DNA of 64,000 nt from the NCBI RefSeq assembly GCF_030272615.1, contig NC_081405.1:27048272-27112271 (forward strand), written 5' to 3'. Origin of the DNA: Cryptomeria japonica (Eukaryota > Streptophyta > Pinopsida > Cupressales > Cupressaceae). Positions 10,080 to 21,500 of this stretch are shown here, piece by piece. How positions within the stretch are numbered: the stretch's first letter is position 1; each line of letters begins with the position of its first letter. A program made the translations under genes and the position numbers. The notes beneath the pieces are model-generated. The model made no database searches, was not told the DNA's origin, and saw only the letters and a program-made list of their open reading frames with translations.

Positions 10080-10889
10080 TCAAGTTTCTAGTAGAGGGGC
10101 AGAAACTTCCAATCTGTTTCTGAAGTACTGAAATGATTCCTTAAGCAAAGGTTTACTGAAAATATCTGCAATCTTCTCTTTAGTGTTCACATAAACTAGT
10201 TAGACTTCATTTGCTTCCACCTTCTCCTTCAGAAAATTATACTTGATAGAAATGCACTTAGTCTTAGAATGAAATACCGAATTCTTTGATATGCCAATAG
10301 CAACAGAGTTATCATAGTGAATAACTACCGGTTCATTATAATCTACCCTTATATCCTTCAACATTTTCTTCATCCTTATAACTTTTGTACAGTTAATAGT
10401 AGCAACAACATACTCAGCTTCAACAGTATATAACGAAGTACATGACTATTTCTTGCTGATCCATGAAACAAGTTTCTTTCCAAGAAGGAAAGCTCCATCG
10501 GATGTGCTCTTCTAGTCATCAACATCTCCAGCCCAGTCAACATCTGTATATGCACATACTGTAAAGTCATCATTTTTAGGATACCACAAACCATACTCAG
10601 TTGTTCCTTGCAAATACTTGAAAATCCTTTTCACTGCACTCTCATGATTCTCTCTAGGATCACTCCGATATGTTGATACAATACAAACTGCATTCATTAT
10701 ATCTATTGTAGTCTGACTCAGATATAACAAACCTCCAATCATAGATTTATACCTTGTAGGATTTACCGGAGCCGCTGCATCATTCTTTGCCAATTTCTCA
10801 CTTGTAACCATAGGGGTACCAACCGGTTTGGAATTTTTCATACCAAATTGCTTCAACAACTCTCTAGCATACTTAGTTTGACAAATCAA
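10080..10889 (-). pseudogene. RNase H and C-terminal tail of copia-1 polyprotein
   Basis: Starts with the RT connection ICQTKYARELLKQFGM, then SKPVGTPMVTSEKL, GGLLYLSQTTIDIMNAV and YLQGTTEYGLWYP. The RNase H motif AYTDVDWAGDVDD follows near 10510-10550 (first catalytic Asp; A-D-x-DWAGD is the copia signature). Downstream the frame changes several times. The C-terminal end SAPLLET and its stop (TGA on the minus strand, at 10080-10082) are still recognisable and match the C-terminus of copia-2. Confidence 0.8.
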
Positions 10890-11596
10890 AATACCTTTAT
10901 CATTCTGAGTAATCTACAAACCTAAGAAAAATTTCATCTCCCCAATCAATGACATCTCAAATTTAGTCTTCATATTTTTAGCGAATTCCATACATAACTT
11001 ATCCTCACCTCCTTAAAATGATATCATCAACAAAGACTTCAATAATCAATATGTCATCATCAATAATCATATAATATAAGTTATTGTCAACATTACCTTT
11101 AGTGAAACCAAGCTTCAAAAGATATTTGTCCAATCTAGCATACCAAGCTCTAGGGGCTTGTTTCAATCCATATAGGGGCTTGTTTCAATCCATATAAAGC
11201 TTTCCTTAACCTGCAAACCATATTTTTGTCATCTGAAAGTGAAAATCCATCAGGTTGCTCAATGTAAACTTCCTCTTCAAGATCTCCATTCAAAAATGCA
11301 CACTTAACATCCATTTGATAAACCTTGTATTTCTTATGGGCAGCATAAGCAAGAAATAATCTCACAGCTTCAATCCTAGCTACCAAAGAAAATATATCAT
11401 CATAATCAATTCCTTTCTTCTGAGAATATCCTTTACATACCAATCTATCCTTATTACTCACAACTTGTCCATCCTCATTCAATTTATTCCTAAAAACCCA
11501 TTTAGTTCCAATAACATTCTTATGTTTAGGTCGGGGAACCAAAGTCCATGTGTTGTTCTTTTCAATCTGATCTAATTCCTCTTTCATAGATTTCAT
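10890..11596 (-). pseudogene. reverse transcriptase of copia-1
   Basis: Copia RT. The N-terminal motif [20 protein letters not shown] is followed by [43 protein letters not shown] (catalytic Asp of motif A) and LYGLKQAP. A 22-bp tandem duplication at 11153-11196 then breaks the frame. Beyond it the LDKYLLKLGFTKG segment and VFVDDII (the YVDD box as FVDD) are readable near 11030-11130. In the first half, FSLVARIEA stands where FAPVARIEA is usual. Frameshifted and not functional. Confidence 0.85.
11153..11196. repeat. 22-bp tandem duplication inside copia-1 RT
   Basis: GGGGCTTGTTTCAATCCATA(TA) occurs twice in a row (11153-11174, 11175-11196). Because 22 is not a multiple of three, it shifts the RT frame directly after the LYGLKQAP motif. 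Confidence 0.95.
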
Positions 11597-12830
11597 CCAA
11601 CGTCATTCATCTTAACAAGCTTCAATAACTAATGCTAGTTCAACTTGAGAAATTAAACATACCTCATCAGTTGCCAACCTTCTTCTTGTCATTACTCCTT
11701 TGTTCTTGTCTCCAATGATCTGATCTTCCGAATGATTTAACCTTACATACCTAGGACATCTTACTTTTTGTTTCTCTGCTCTGATCTTCGATTACTATTG
11801 AATTTTCTGATACTGCCAAGGTAACTGATTCAACATTTTTTTCTGGTATAGGTACTACCGGCTCAATTATGATCATCTCCACTTCTAATTCTCTCTCATA
11901 AGTTCCGATTTGACCTTTGTACAACTCATCCACCTTGACATTAGCACTTTCCACAATTCTCTGCAATCTTTTGTTATAACATCTATATGCTTTGCTTTCA
12001 TTAGAATAACCAAAAAATATCTCTTCATCATGTCCAGGATCAAACTTTCCAATGGAATCATCTCTTTTGATATAGCATTTTCTACCAAAGATTCTGAAAT
12101 GCTTAACTGTAGGTGTATGACCAAACCATAACTCATAAGGTGTCTTACCAATGTCTCCTTTGATATGAACTCTATTAAATGTGTATACTACCATGCTCAC
12201 AACTTCTCTCGAATAGATATGAGACAAACTAGCTTCCATCATCATAGTTCTGGCCGCATCCAAGATAGTTTTGTTCTTTCTTTCCACATCACCATTCTGT
12301 TGAGGTGTTCGGGGTGCAGACAACTGTGTCCTTATCCCATGCTTCTCACAATAACTGTTAAATTCATTGAATGCAAATTCACCACCCTGATCTAACCTTA
12401 AGAATTTAATCTTCAACCCTATCTCTGTCTCAACTTTAGCCTTAAAGATCTTAAACTTTTTAAAAGCTTCAGATTTCTTCCTTAGAAAAGTAACCCACAT
12501 CATTCTAGAATAATCATCAATGATTAGCATGAAATATCTATCACCCTGAAAACTCTTTATTCTAGCAGGACCACACAAATCAGTATGAATAAGATCAAGA
12601 ACATCATTAGATTTGTCTTGTATACTCTTAAAAGAAGTTCTGACTTGCTTTCCCATTTGACATTCCTTACATACCGGATTATAGGGTTTCACAATCTTAG
12701 GTATATCTCTAACAGCCTTAGTTGAACTAATCTTTACAATGCAATCAAAATTTACATGACACAACCTCGTATGCCATAAGCCAACTCTCATCAACTTGTG
12801 CAATCAAACATGTCTTCTCATTGAAGTTCA
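11597..12830 (-). pseudogene. integrase of copia-1
   Basis: Almost uninterrupted frame of 350 codons (12803-11751). It has the HHCC zinc finger (LWHTRLCH ... CKECQMGK), then the catalytic core: Asp in LDLIHTDLCGPA, Asp in FLRLDQGGEF and Glu in GDVERKNKTILDA. The copia GKTPYELWFG motif and FLGYS-like EIFFGYSNESKAYR follow. All three D, D, E residues are present, though LRLDQGGEF departs from the usual LRSDNGGEF. The link to RT (11597-11750) is broken by stops. The integrase is the best-preserved part of this element. Confidence 0.9.
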
Positions 12831-13311
12831 AATGAAAGATGTTATCTTTAGTCTGAGTACCGATTGCAATCTCCAAACCAGATTTGTTAATGATTTTGCA
12901 TTTTCCATCCTTGAACTATAATTGAAATCTCTTATCCACCAATTGTCCTACACTCAAAATATTATGCCTTAAACCTTCAACACAATAAACATTATTAGTA
13001 TTATGCTTACTATCCAATGATATAGTTCCTCTTCCTCTGATCATACATGCTTTGTCATCTCCAAATCTAACTAGTCCACCATCAAATTCTTGCAATGATA
13101 GAAACTTCCTTTTATCTCCAGTCATATGATGTGAACATCCACTGTCTATCACCCATTCATCCTTGTCTTGAATTTTAGCAGCAAGGGCCTTTTCCTCATT
13201 TTGAATAACAGGTGCCAGAGCATCTTCCTTGATAGCCAAAAATACCCATTCCTTTCCATTGTCGGATCCACTAGTTGAATCTTGTGTCGGTTCATCATCA
13301 TAATCAGTCAT
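12831..13311 (-). pseudogene. protease and pre-integrase region of copia-1
   Basis: The frame 13311-12916 holds WVIDSGCSHHMTGDKRKF, the copia aspartic protease active site (DSG) with the usual CSHHMTGD context. FDGGLVRFGDDKACMIRGRG and ILSVGQLVDKRFQL follow, which are the strands leading to the pre-integrase domain. The remainder to 12831 continues as the pre-integrase segment in another frame. Confidence 0.88.
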
Positions 13312-13701
13312 ACCTTCCTCATTCGCATAGTAACATGATTTGTCTTTGTTTCTCCTGTACTTATGCTTTTTCTGATAATCATGGTTAGTCCTAAAAGATA
13401 TTCCAGCTTTCTCTTCAAATCTTGAATTCCTTTTAGGACATCTAGATGCAAAATGACCTATCTTATTACATGCAAAATACTTAAAAGAGGTGATTTTCCT
13501 TCATTTTTACTTCCTACTCGACCTTTAGGTACTCTTTTAGGAAATAGGGCTTCAAGTTGCTCAAATTCATCATCTTCTTTCTTCATTTCCTCTAATTCCT
13601 TCACATATAAAGCTTTCCAGTCACTCTTGTCGATTGATGATGTAGATGTGTGAAAAGCAGATCCAGTCTTTGCAGCTCCTCAAGGACCAATTTCTTCAAG
13701 C
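13312..13701 (-). pseudogene. gag zinc-knuckle segment of copia-1
   Basis: Minus-strand translation gives CNKIGHFASRCPKRN, a nucleocapsid knuckle (...CNKIGHFASRC), followed by a lysine/arginine-rich stretch with KHKYRRNKDKSCYY. Several frame breaks separate it from gag and protease. The equivalent segment in copia-2 is at 28473-28718. Confidence 0.7.
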
Positions 13702-14307
13702 TCAAAAGCAGGTAATTTTCCAATCCCTGTTAGCATAAGTGTTAGCCATTGTTCTCAGCTCATTAATTGCAGTAGCCTTCATCTTGTAAGTCGGTGGCAA
13801 AGATCTCAGTACTTTAGAAACAATCTCATCTTTGCTCAGAGATCCATTACAACACTGAATTCCCATAACAATTTCATTAACTCTTTCCATAAAAGCAGTA
13901 ATCCTTTCATCTTCTTCCATCTTTAGATTCTCATACCTTACCTGGTAACCATCAAGTTTAGCAATTTTAACAGTAGGGTCACCTTCATTTAGAGCCTCCA
14001 ACTTATCCCATATAGCCTTCGCAGTTGATTGGTCAGTTAGTCCCATAATTTGCTGATCTGAAAGTGCGCTTAAGAGTTCTTCTCTTGCTCTACAATCATT
14101 CTCAATGTCCTTATCCAAGGTTGCTGGAGGAGGATTGCCAAATGCCAGATTATGAGGAGTATATCCTTTCTTAGTGACCTCCCAAATCTCTTTCCCAATA
14201 CATCTCAAATGAGTTTCCATCCGAATCTTCCATACCCTGTAATTTGTCGAGTCAAGCTTAGGGGTTTCTCTTTGAAAAATAGATGTAGTTGAACTATTAG
14301 TTGCCAT
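13702..14307 (-). pseudogene. gag: gag capsid region of copia-1
   Basis: Open for about 200 codons from ATG at 14307. It starts MATNSSTTSIFQRETPKLDS and continues NYRVWKIRMETHLRCIGKEIWE, the copia gag (UBN2-type) fold. The later motif KAIWDKLEALNEGDPTVKIA and LPPTYKMKATAINELRT are typical of plant copia capsids. A frameshift near 13720 leads to the stop. The start lies 57 bp downstream of the 5' LTR in element orientation, and a nearly identical start (MATNSSSSS) is found in copia-2. Confidence 0.88.
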
Positions 14308-14351
14308 AGGATTTTCCTCAAGCGGTTAAGCTTTTGCAGAGAGGACCAACC

Positions 14352-14363
14352 TCTGATACCAAT
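14352..14363 (-). other. Primer binding site of copia-1
   Basis: On the minus strand, TGGTATCAGAGG begins two bases after the LTR end (...CCTAACA). It is one base from TGGTATCAGAGC, the plant initiator tRNA-Met complement used by many copia elements. Confidence 0.85.
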
Positions 14364-15590
14364 TGTTAGGATAAGCAATGGACAACTAAGAGGTGGGGGG
14401 GGGTGAATCAGTTGTCAACACATTATAAAAATTTAAGCACACAAAACCTTTTACCAAAATGCATAAACCAAATACCGGAATAACATATATAACATTTAAG
14501 CACAAACATAAATCACAAAACAATTACCAACCATCTATAACACATAACACTATGATTTATACGTGGAAAACCCTTTAAAGGGAAAAACCACGGTGGGAAG
14601 CCTACCCACAATCAGATAATACTTCTACAACAAGTATGTGATTTCAATAAGAGGGGCCTACACATGCCGGAAGGCTAGCAACCTAGAGCACGAATCATCA
14701 CAAAAGGAGCCTCACTGACTACAAAATAAATCCAGACTACAATCCGGAAAGATGAATGAACTGCAAGAATAGCATCTCCTATGCCTGAGTACAGTTCCAA
14801 TTAAACTCAATATCAGAGGTCTTAAACCTCTTTTACAAATCCAATTCGATCACCTATGATCGACCAAAACTTTTGCATATGACTACAACTTTATTCTCGT
14901 ACATATAATCCCATAACCCATACCACACATGATCTACAAAGAGATCTTACATCATATTTATACCAACCCGAGACCTAAACAATTAGGTTGGCCACCTAAA
15001 AGATAATACAATAAATTTGTTACATAATCTCGCAAACCAATGATAAACCAAGTCGTCCTAAGATCGAAACAACATAAACCAAACAATAAGTCCAACCAGT
15101 GATGCATCGGGAGCATCAACCAACACGTTACATAAACCGGTCCATAACCTAACAGAATAACCACTGAACCTAAAAAGGTTGCCATAAGCCAAATGAAACA
15201 CCATGATCAACTAGAAAATGAACATGATAACCATCAACATCTTGATAACCTTCTAGAAACTGCACCAACACCACTTATCGGATTCATCAAAAGATCTTCA
15301 ACAAAGCACTGCTAGTAAAACCCTTACCGGTAACCAAAAGGCTTACTAGAACATATGATAGCATCTAGATAATCAAATCCCAAACCAACTGAATGTGATA
15401 CACATCAGGAACACATGAATATCCAATCCAAACCAATTCCAACAGCCGGACCAAAACCAGAGAGAAATCTCTAGGTCAACATGATAATCCAACCACTCTA
15501 CCGGAAGCTGGTAGACAACAAAACAACTAGTGTTGACATCAATGACAAACATCAATGCAACACATAATCAATTCCTCCAAATTTCCAACA
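14364..15590 (-). repeat. 5' LTR of copia-1 (1,227 bp)
   Basis: In element orientation it starts TGTTGGAAATTTGGAGG (15590) and ends CTTATCCTAACA (14364), followed by the PBS. A poly-C/poly-G run lies 30-40 bp from the inner end (9 G at 14395-14403, plus strand). A GTGGGAAGCCTACCCAC hairpin lies near 14593-14609. Confidence 0.9.
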
Positions 15591-16172
15591 CATATGATCT
15601 AGAACTTTATGCTATGGTTCAATCCCTTAATAAATGGGGGCATTATTTGTTACCAAAGGCGTTTGTTGTGTTTATTGACAACCATGCACTTAGTTTCTTG
15701 AATGGACATAATAAATTAAATTACAAGCACACAAAGTGGGTTGAATATTTGTGAGCATATACATTCTCCATAAATCACAAGAAAGGACAATCAAATAAAT
15801 TTGTTAATGCTCTTAGTAGGAGAGCCATGTTGGTGCAGGAAGTACAACTGCAAAGTGTGGGTATAGAAGCCCTTACAGGTATGTATAAGGGGGATGAGGA
15901 CTTTAAGGAGGCCTTTCATATTTGTTCTCAATTTTCAGATGCATTTCATAGTGAGTATGTTGATTATGTTTTGCAAGATGGTTTGTTGTTTAAGGGGGCT
16001 CAATTGTGCATATCAAAATGCTCTACGAGAGCCGATTTGATAAAGGAGAAGCATAGTGGAAGTCTTGGTGGGCATTTTGGACTTGACAAAACTTTGGAGC
16101 AAGTTAGGCAGCTCTATTTTTGGCCTAAAATGTAGGTGGATGTGAGGAAGTATGTAAAAGGATGTGTTAGAC
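15591..16172 (+). pseudogene. RNase H and integrase zinc finger of element B
   Basis: Starts directly after the copia-1 LTR with TYDLELYAMVQSLNKWGHY, then FVVFIDNHALSFLNG (RNase H catalytic Asp) and HTKWVEYL. A TGA then lies before AYTFSINHKKGQSN and ALSRRAM (RNase H end). The integrase N-terminus follows: KEKHSGSLGGHFGLDKTLEQ and YFWPKM, with the second Cys pair begun in KGCVRH. The solo LTR interrupts it there, and the coding trace resumes after 17392. Confidence 0.85.
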
Positions 16173-17392
16173 ATGCCTGATACTGGGAGTAAATTGAGAG
16201 AGGGGGGGGTGAATCAGTTTACTATCAGAAATTAGAACTATTGCATATCAAAAACCTTTAAATCAGAGCACAAAGAAAACAACACAATGAAGAATAAAAC
16301 TTGAAAGAATTGTACACACAACACCAATATTTTTGATGTGGATAACCTGGTAAAGGGAAAAACCATGATGGGAAACTTTACCCACAATCAGATAATACTT
16401 CTGCAGCAGTATGTGAAATAATTACAATGGCAATTGCACTTGCAATCAAGCCAACTACCTAGAGCTCACTGCTCATCACTAAAGAGAAGTCTCATTGACT
16501 TAAAAAACATTAGACTACAATCCAAAAAGAATGAACTATGAAAGTAGCATCTCGAAATGCTTGATACAATTCTGGTTAAGCACAAATGTTTGCCCTGCAA
16601 TACAAAAAACTTTCTGCCGAATGATATATCACTTGTTCACACATAAACCTTCCTCTGATAATGTAGACATAACCATCGATCCCACACCACTTTCATATTA
16701 CATGAATAAGTCACCTATAAATATAGATCATCAACCTTATGATAAGGTCGGCTAAACCCTAAACCCAAAAACCCATAATAACAAAAATTACATTACATAG
16801 TATCAATGGACCAATATTATGATTTACATTACATACCATGGACCTAATTCAAATATCCAAACAATTATATCCACCAAAATTTTTGTTAAGACCAAAATCC
16901 AACACGTTTCACCAATCGGTAGAAACCCTCAATGAAGTAACAGAGAAAGTCTAACTGGATCCAAATAGGACCACCATAACAACATGCCAGCCAATGCAAA
17001 GTCACCAAACACTCAAAATATGATCAAGAAGCACCTTCAACATGATAGAAACCGATTTCATAAGCCGAACCAAAATCGTCTGATCAAGTTATCAAATATC
17101 ACTTACAGGTAAAGCTAACCGGTATCAGGAAATACCAAACAAGAACATAAGTAATAGTTACCGGAGCACCAAAACATGAACCAACAAAATATGGCAAGCA
17201 TATAACCATCTAGAATAAGCATCCAAAACCGCATCCAAGGATGTGATCATACCGGATCATAATCGAAGCCAAAACCAAGATAAATATTAAGACAAATCGG
17301 GACAGGTCCAACTGGGATAGCATAACCATATCCATCCGAGATACAGTGTTGACATCAATTACAACACAACCAAATTCAGCATATTGCCAACA
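16173..17392 (-). repeat. Solo copia LTR inserted in element B integrase
   Basis: About 1.2 kb with the same landmarks as the copia-1 and copia-2 LTRs: element-orientation start TGTTGGCAATATGCTG (17392), the hairpin near 16365-16385 (GGGAAAAACCATGATGGGAAA then TACCCAC), and a G8 tract at 16202-16209 followed by TGAATCAG. No internal region is present, so it is a solo LTR from LTR-LTR recombination. The inner terminus is degraded. ACATG occurs at both edges (16171 and 17390) and may be the target duplication, though the exact ends are uncertain. Confidence 0.8.
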
Positions 17393-18384
17393 TGATGCAC
17401 CATATGTCAGAGGGCAAATGGAACTACCTCAAATGCAAGGCTCTATCAACCCCTATCCATAACAAGAAGGCATTGGGAAAGCATATGTATGGGTTTTGTA
17501 TTGGGACTACCTAGAACACAAAGGAGATTTGATAGTGTTTTTTTTGTAGTAGATAGATTCAATAAAATGGCACACTTTATTCCATGCAAATACACAAATG
17601 ATGCTTCTAACATTGCAGGTCTATTTTTAAAAGAAGTTGTGAGGATTCATGGTCTTCCTTTGACCATTGTGTCAGATAGAGACTCCAAATTCATAGGTCA
17701 CTTTTGCAAGACCTTGTGGAAGAATTTGGGCACTAATCTGGATTATAGTTCTGCCTACCATCCTCAAACGGATGGGCAAACAAAGTTAGTGAACAAGTTA
17801 CTTGGGAATTTGCTAAGGTGTTTGACCAAAGAGCATGGCCAACAATGGGATCTAGTCTTTCCCCAAGCCGAGTATGCATACAATGACTCCATTAATAGAG
17901 CATAGGAAAAACTCCATTTGAAGTAGTGTATGGAATGAGCCCAAGGAGTGTTTTTGAACTAAGAGATTTGAAGGGAGTGGAGAAAATGAGTGTTGAAGGT
18001 GAGGAGTTTGCAGCAGTAATGAAGGATATCCATGATCAAGTGAAAGAAAACCTCAAACAAAGTACAGTTAGATACAAGGAGAGGGAATATTTGAGGAGAA
18101 GGAATGTTACATACAAGGTTGGAGATCTAGTACTTGCACATCTAAAGAAAGAGAGATTTTCCAAGGGAAGATACACCAAGATGCACATTAAGAAAATAGG
18201 CTCTTGTAAGATAATCCACAAGTTTGGTGAAAATGCATATGAGATTGCACTCCCTCCTGGAGTGGCTATCTCTCCAATATTTAATGTTGCTGACTTATAC
18301 CCCTTTAAGGATCTTTGGATGCAAATACAGGTGTGGAAGTTGATGAAGATTGGATACAAGACCTACCACCCTCTAAATCGTTGA
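17393..18384 (+). pseudogene. integrase core and C-terminal domain of element B
   Basis: After the solo LTR the frame resumes with CQRANG (end of the zinc finger). Next come MGFVLGLPRTQRRFDSVFFV, where the usual MDFVLGLP reads MGFVLGLP so the first catalytic Asp appears lost, then VDRFNKMAHFIPC and IVSDRDSKFIGHF (second Asp present). In YHPQTDGQTKLVN, Lys stands where the catalytic Glu (QTE) is expected. A TAG at about 17903 separates YNDSINRA from GKTPFEVVYGMSP. The C-terminal GDLVLAHLKKERF and NAYEIALPP segment follows. Two of three catalytic residues look mutated. Confidence 0.85.
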
Positions 18385-18557
18385 AACTTGAAACCATTCT
18401 TGACACTAGAGAGGTGAAAATGACAAGGAGATGGGTCCACAATGAGCACTTGGTCAAATGACAAGGAATACCTCTAGAATATGCCACTTGGATGACTAAG
18501 GAAGACATTATGAAGCATGGCATATCTCTGCAACAACTGATCTCAGGTGGTACATGA
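18385..18557 (+). pseudogene. chromodomain of element B
   Basis: In a different frame from the upstream integrase, KSLKLETILDTREV begins at 18375. RRWVHNEHLVK then precedes a TGA where W is expected, followed by QGIPLEYATWMTKEDI and a final stop at 18555-18557. The order IL..REV ... EYLVKW.G.P...ATW is that of the chromodomain at the end of chromovirus integrases, which directs integration to heterochromatin. The aromatic cage Trp codon is now a stop. Confidence 0.78.
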
Positions 18558-21500
18558 GATCCTTCCCACCTCAGGTGTATGGTGCAGGAGCACTTGCATC
18601 ATATTGATGCCTTATGAAGGCTTTTGTCATGATTTCTTGTTTTGGTGTTGTGTCAAGTTAAAATAAGGTCTTAAGGACCATTTTTTTTCATTTCAATCTA
18701 TTTGTAATCATTTCAAATCAAGTTGTAAGGCCTTTGATGTCATTTGAGTCATATAGACCTATAAGGTCCTGATTGGGTCAATGTTGGTCAAACCACTCCA
18801 AGTGTGTTCAAAATTAGTGGAAATGATGTAACTGGTGTCATATGGTCTAATTTGACATGTCTTAGGGGTAGGTGTGAAGTTTTGAGTCAGTTTGTATAGA
18901 AGAGCAAAAAAATTGTAAAAGTTGCTAAAGTTGCTTGTCATCCATTCAAAAATAAGATGGGAACCATTGGAAAAGGTCTGAATGGGTTTAAATAGCCTCT
19001 CCAAAGTCGAGGCATGGTTGATTTTTCTAAGTTTGGAAGAAGTTTCAATAGGATTTATCTTTGTTTTCCTGCAAATTTTTGCTAAATTGTTGCTATAACA
19101 TTCATATCTCTCTTGTATGATCGAATCAAGATGTGAGACTAGTTTCATCTGAAAGCTATGTGAATCACCTTTCATTTGACACCAATTTTGTAGGTTTTAA
19201 TTAAGATTTGAGTAATTGGTGAGCAATTTTCCCAAATTTTCTATGAAACCCCAGTTTCAAGGGTTTGGACAGAGATATGTAGATATCTCGCCATTCCATT
19301 GAGATCACAACTCCAAATATGGTGGAATAGTAGATGTAGGTACTACAAATGGAGTTTCTTTTATTTTTGTAAGGATTGAGTTTTGGGGCATGTTTGAAGC
19401 ATTGAATGCTTAACATCTCCATGTGTTAGGCCGAGAAAGCATATGTGAGGTGAAGGATTTGGAGTATGGTGACAAAACAATACAAAGTGGTGTAAAACCT
19501 GTGAAATCCTTCCATTTGGGACATGCCCCTATCATTGGAAGTGGAGTAGTGTGTGTATGAGTTGTTTCTAGGACACTTGGTTTGTAAAAGAGACTTAATT
19601 GTGATCCCTAAAACCTACAACAGTTCGAATTTGACCATAATGTCCTAAAGTAACCTATAGGGGTTTTTACATATGTTGTGTAACTCTGAAAAGGGTATCT
19701 TAAAATACTTTTGGTTTGTTCCCATGGTAAAGGGTTGGGAAGCTAAGGCCAAAAAACCAGTCATGGAGGCCTAATAGGTCTAGTAGCCTTGTATGAAGGA
19801 AGTAACCTTGTTGGTGGTTTCCATTCAATGTTAAGTGTTAGGACACGATGTTTGATGTTAAGATAGTGAGTTCCTTGAGTGTGTTGGTGGATCCCCATAT
19901 TGACCCTTGTGGCATAGCTGTCATGTCCCATGATGCATAAGAATGTTGGTCATGAAAACCTATTGCAAGTTTGAACTACTTGTTCATGTTGAAATGTGTT
20001 TGTCTGACCTTCCATCCACCCTTGAGTCCTCTACATCATGTTTGTTCAATTTTTAAATAGCTAAACCATTCACCTTAAACACATTTTCATATCATTGTAA
20101 CATGATATTTTAATTGTATATGATGTTAGCAATCTCATCTTAACTTTATTTTTCTTGTTTCAAAATGCATTCATTAATTTTTCGAACATAGGATTTGGAC
20201 TAGCTACATTCATACATGTCACAAACACTCAAAAGGAAGGGGTTAGAACTCTCAAATTAGTTGGTGTAAGAGAGTCATTTGAAATTATTTCCCATAATTC
20301 ATTGATTGATGAAATTTGCTAGAAGAATTTGTCTATTTTTTTTACCACTTTGCATCTTTAGGCCATGTAACCAACTTTGAAGGTGAAAAATATGGTTTCG
20401 ATTCTATGCTTCATACACAAATTTGAATTTGTTTCATGCTTCTTTTGCAGTTTTGGCTTTGGATCTATGATTTTGTCTCAATTATGATACCAAATAATAT
20501 AAGGAGTTTTTCATTTTGATTGACCTTATAAAACCTACATTGCTCAATGACATTTGTTATAAGCATGATGTCAATGCCATTCCCAATGCACCATATGTCC
20601 CCAAATTTTAGTTAGGTTTGGGCCTTTGTTTTCTAGGCTAAATAATTATCATATCGCAACAAATGAGAGTTTGGAAGTATTATCTTAGAATTATTTGAAA
20701 TCATTTTTAGTAATTATGAGGGTTTCTTATCTCCCTAAATAGGTATCCTTTTGATGTACTTGTTTGACCATTATACCATGTCTCTTGATACACCCACCTT
20801 CTAATATTTCATTACTATGCGGAGGAAGTTAATGATTTTTATATAACCAATGGTATGTGAATGATACCTTAAAGCACACGAGGGCAAGATGGTATGTGGT
20901 ACCTAGATAGCATGTAAAAGAGATTTAGGGCATGACAATGGAAGCATCAATTTTTAATATACTTCTTGATAGATTTTTAACTTTTATAGTCCAAAGATAA
21001 TTCATAAATAGATGTTAAATATAATGAAAATTAATAAACAATATGACTCTTATTTCTCCATAAAATTTTGAATAATTGACACTACGCACTTATTCTAATA
21101 TTATTAAACATTTTATATGATTATTTTTCCTAAAAATATTATCCACAAACACAAACTAAAGACATCACTAATATAACAAAAAAGAAAATTCTTTTATTAT
21201 CCTAATGCATTAAAAATATTAATATAATTTCTCTTTTTCCTAGTACACTTATAATATCTATCTAATAAAAGCAATGCCTCTTCAATCTTTTTCTAACATG
21301 ATTGATTGGCTTCCGTTTTCTAAGTATTTATTTCTCCTTCCAATTATTCAACGTTGTATTAAATGCAGGAAAATCATTTTAAAAATTGAAACTTAGTGTA
21401 AACGGGCATGAATGGAAAGAGTATGAAATTTGTTTGCCACGTGGCAAATTGTCCTGTCTTTCATTATCAAAGTTATTGCTACCCGTCGTATTCATCTTGA

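Larger units (their letters stand above)
9084..15590 (-). mobile_element. Ty1/copia element copia-1 (minus strand), 3' LTR truncated
   Basis: In minus-strand order: 5' LTR (15590-14364), PBS, gag, zinc knuckle, protease, integrase, RT, RNase H, a PPT next to 9607 and a truncated 3' LTR (9607 to about 9084). The order protease-integrase-RT-RNase H is that of Ty1/copia. It inserted into element B. At the left junction the sequence GAAACAA is shared by element B (TTGAAA) and the LTR interior (GAAACAACATAAACC at about 15070). This suggests that the outer half of the 3' LTR and part of element B were lost by microhomology-mediated deletion. Confidence 0.88.
8160..18557 (+). mobile_element. Ty3/gypsy chromovirus B, split by two copia insertions
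   Basis: Three plus-strand pieces are collinear: protease and RT (8160-9086), RNase H and integrase zinc finger (15591-16172), integrase core to chromodomain (17393-18557). The gaps are filled by minus-strand copia-1 and a solo copia LTR. The second half of RT and the first part of RNase H are missing, so the copia-1 insertion was accompanied by a deletion. A terminal chromodomain places B among the chromoviruses. No LTR or PPT of B could be identified. Confidence 0.8.

Noticed and set aside
18558..20100. LTR of element B downstream of the chromodomain
   Set aside because: No polypurine tract, no TG...CA pair, no PBS counterpart and no matching upstream copy could be seen.
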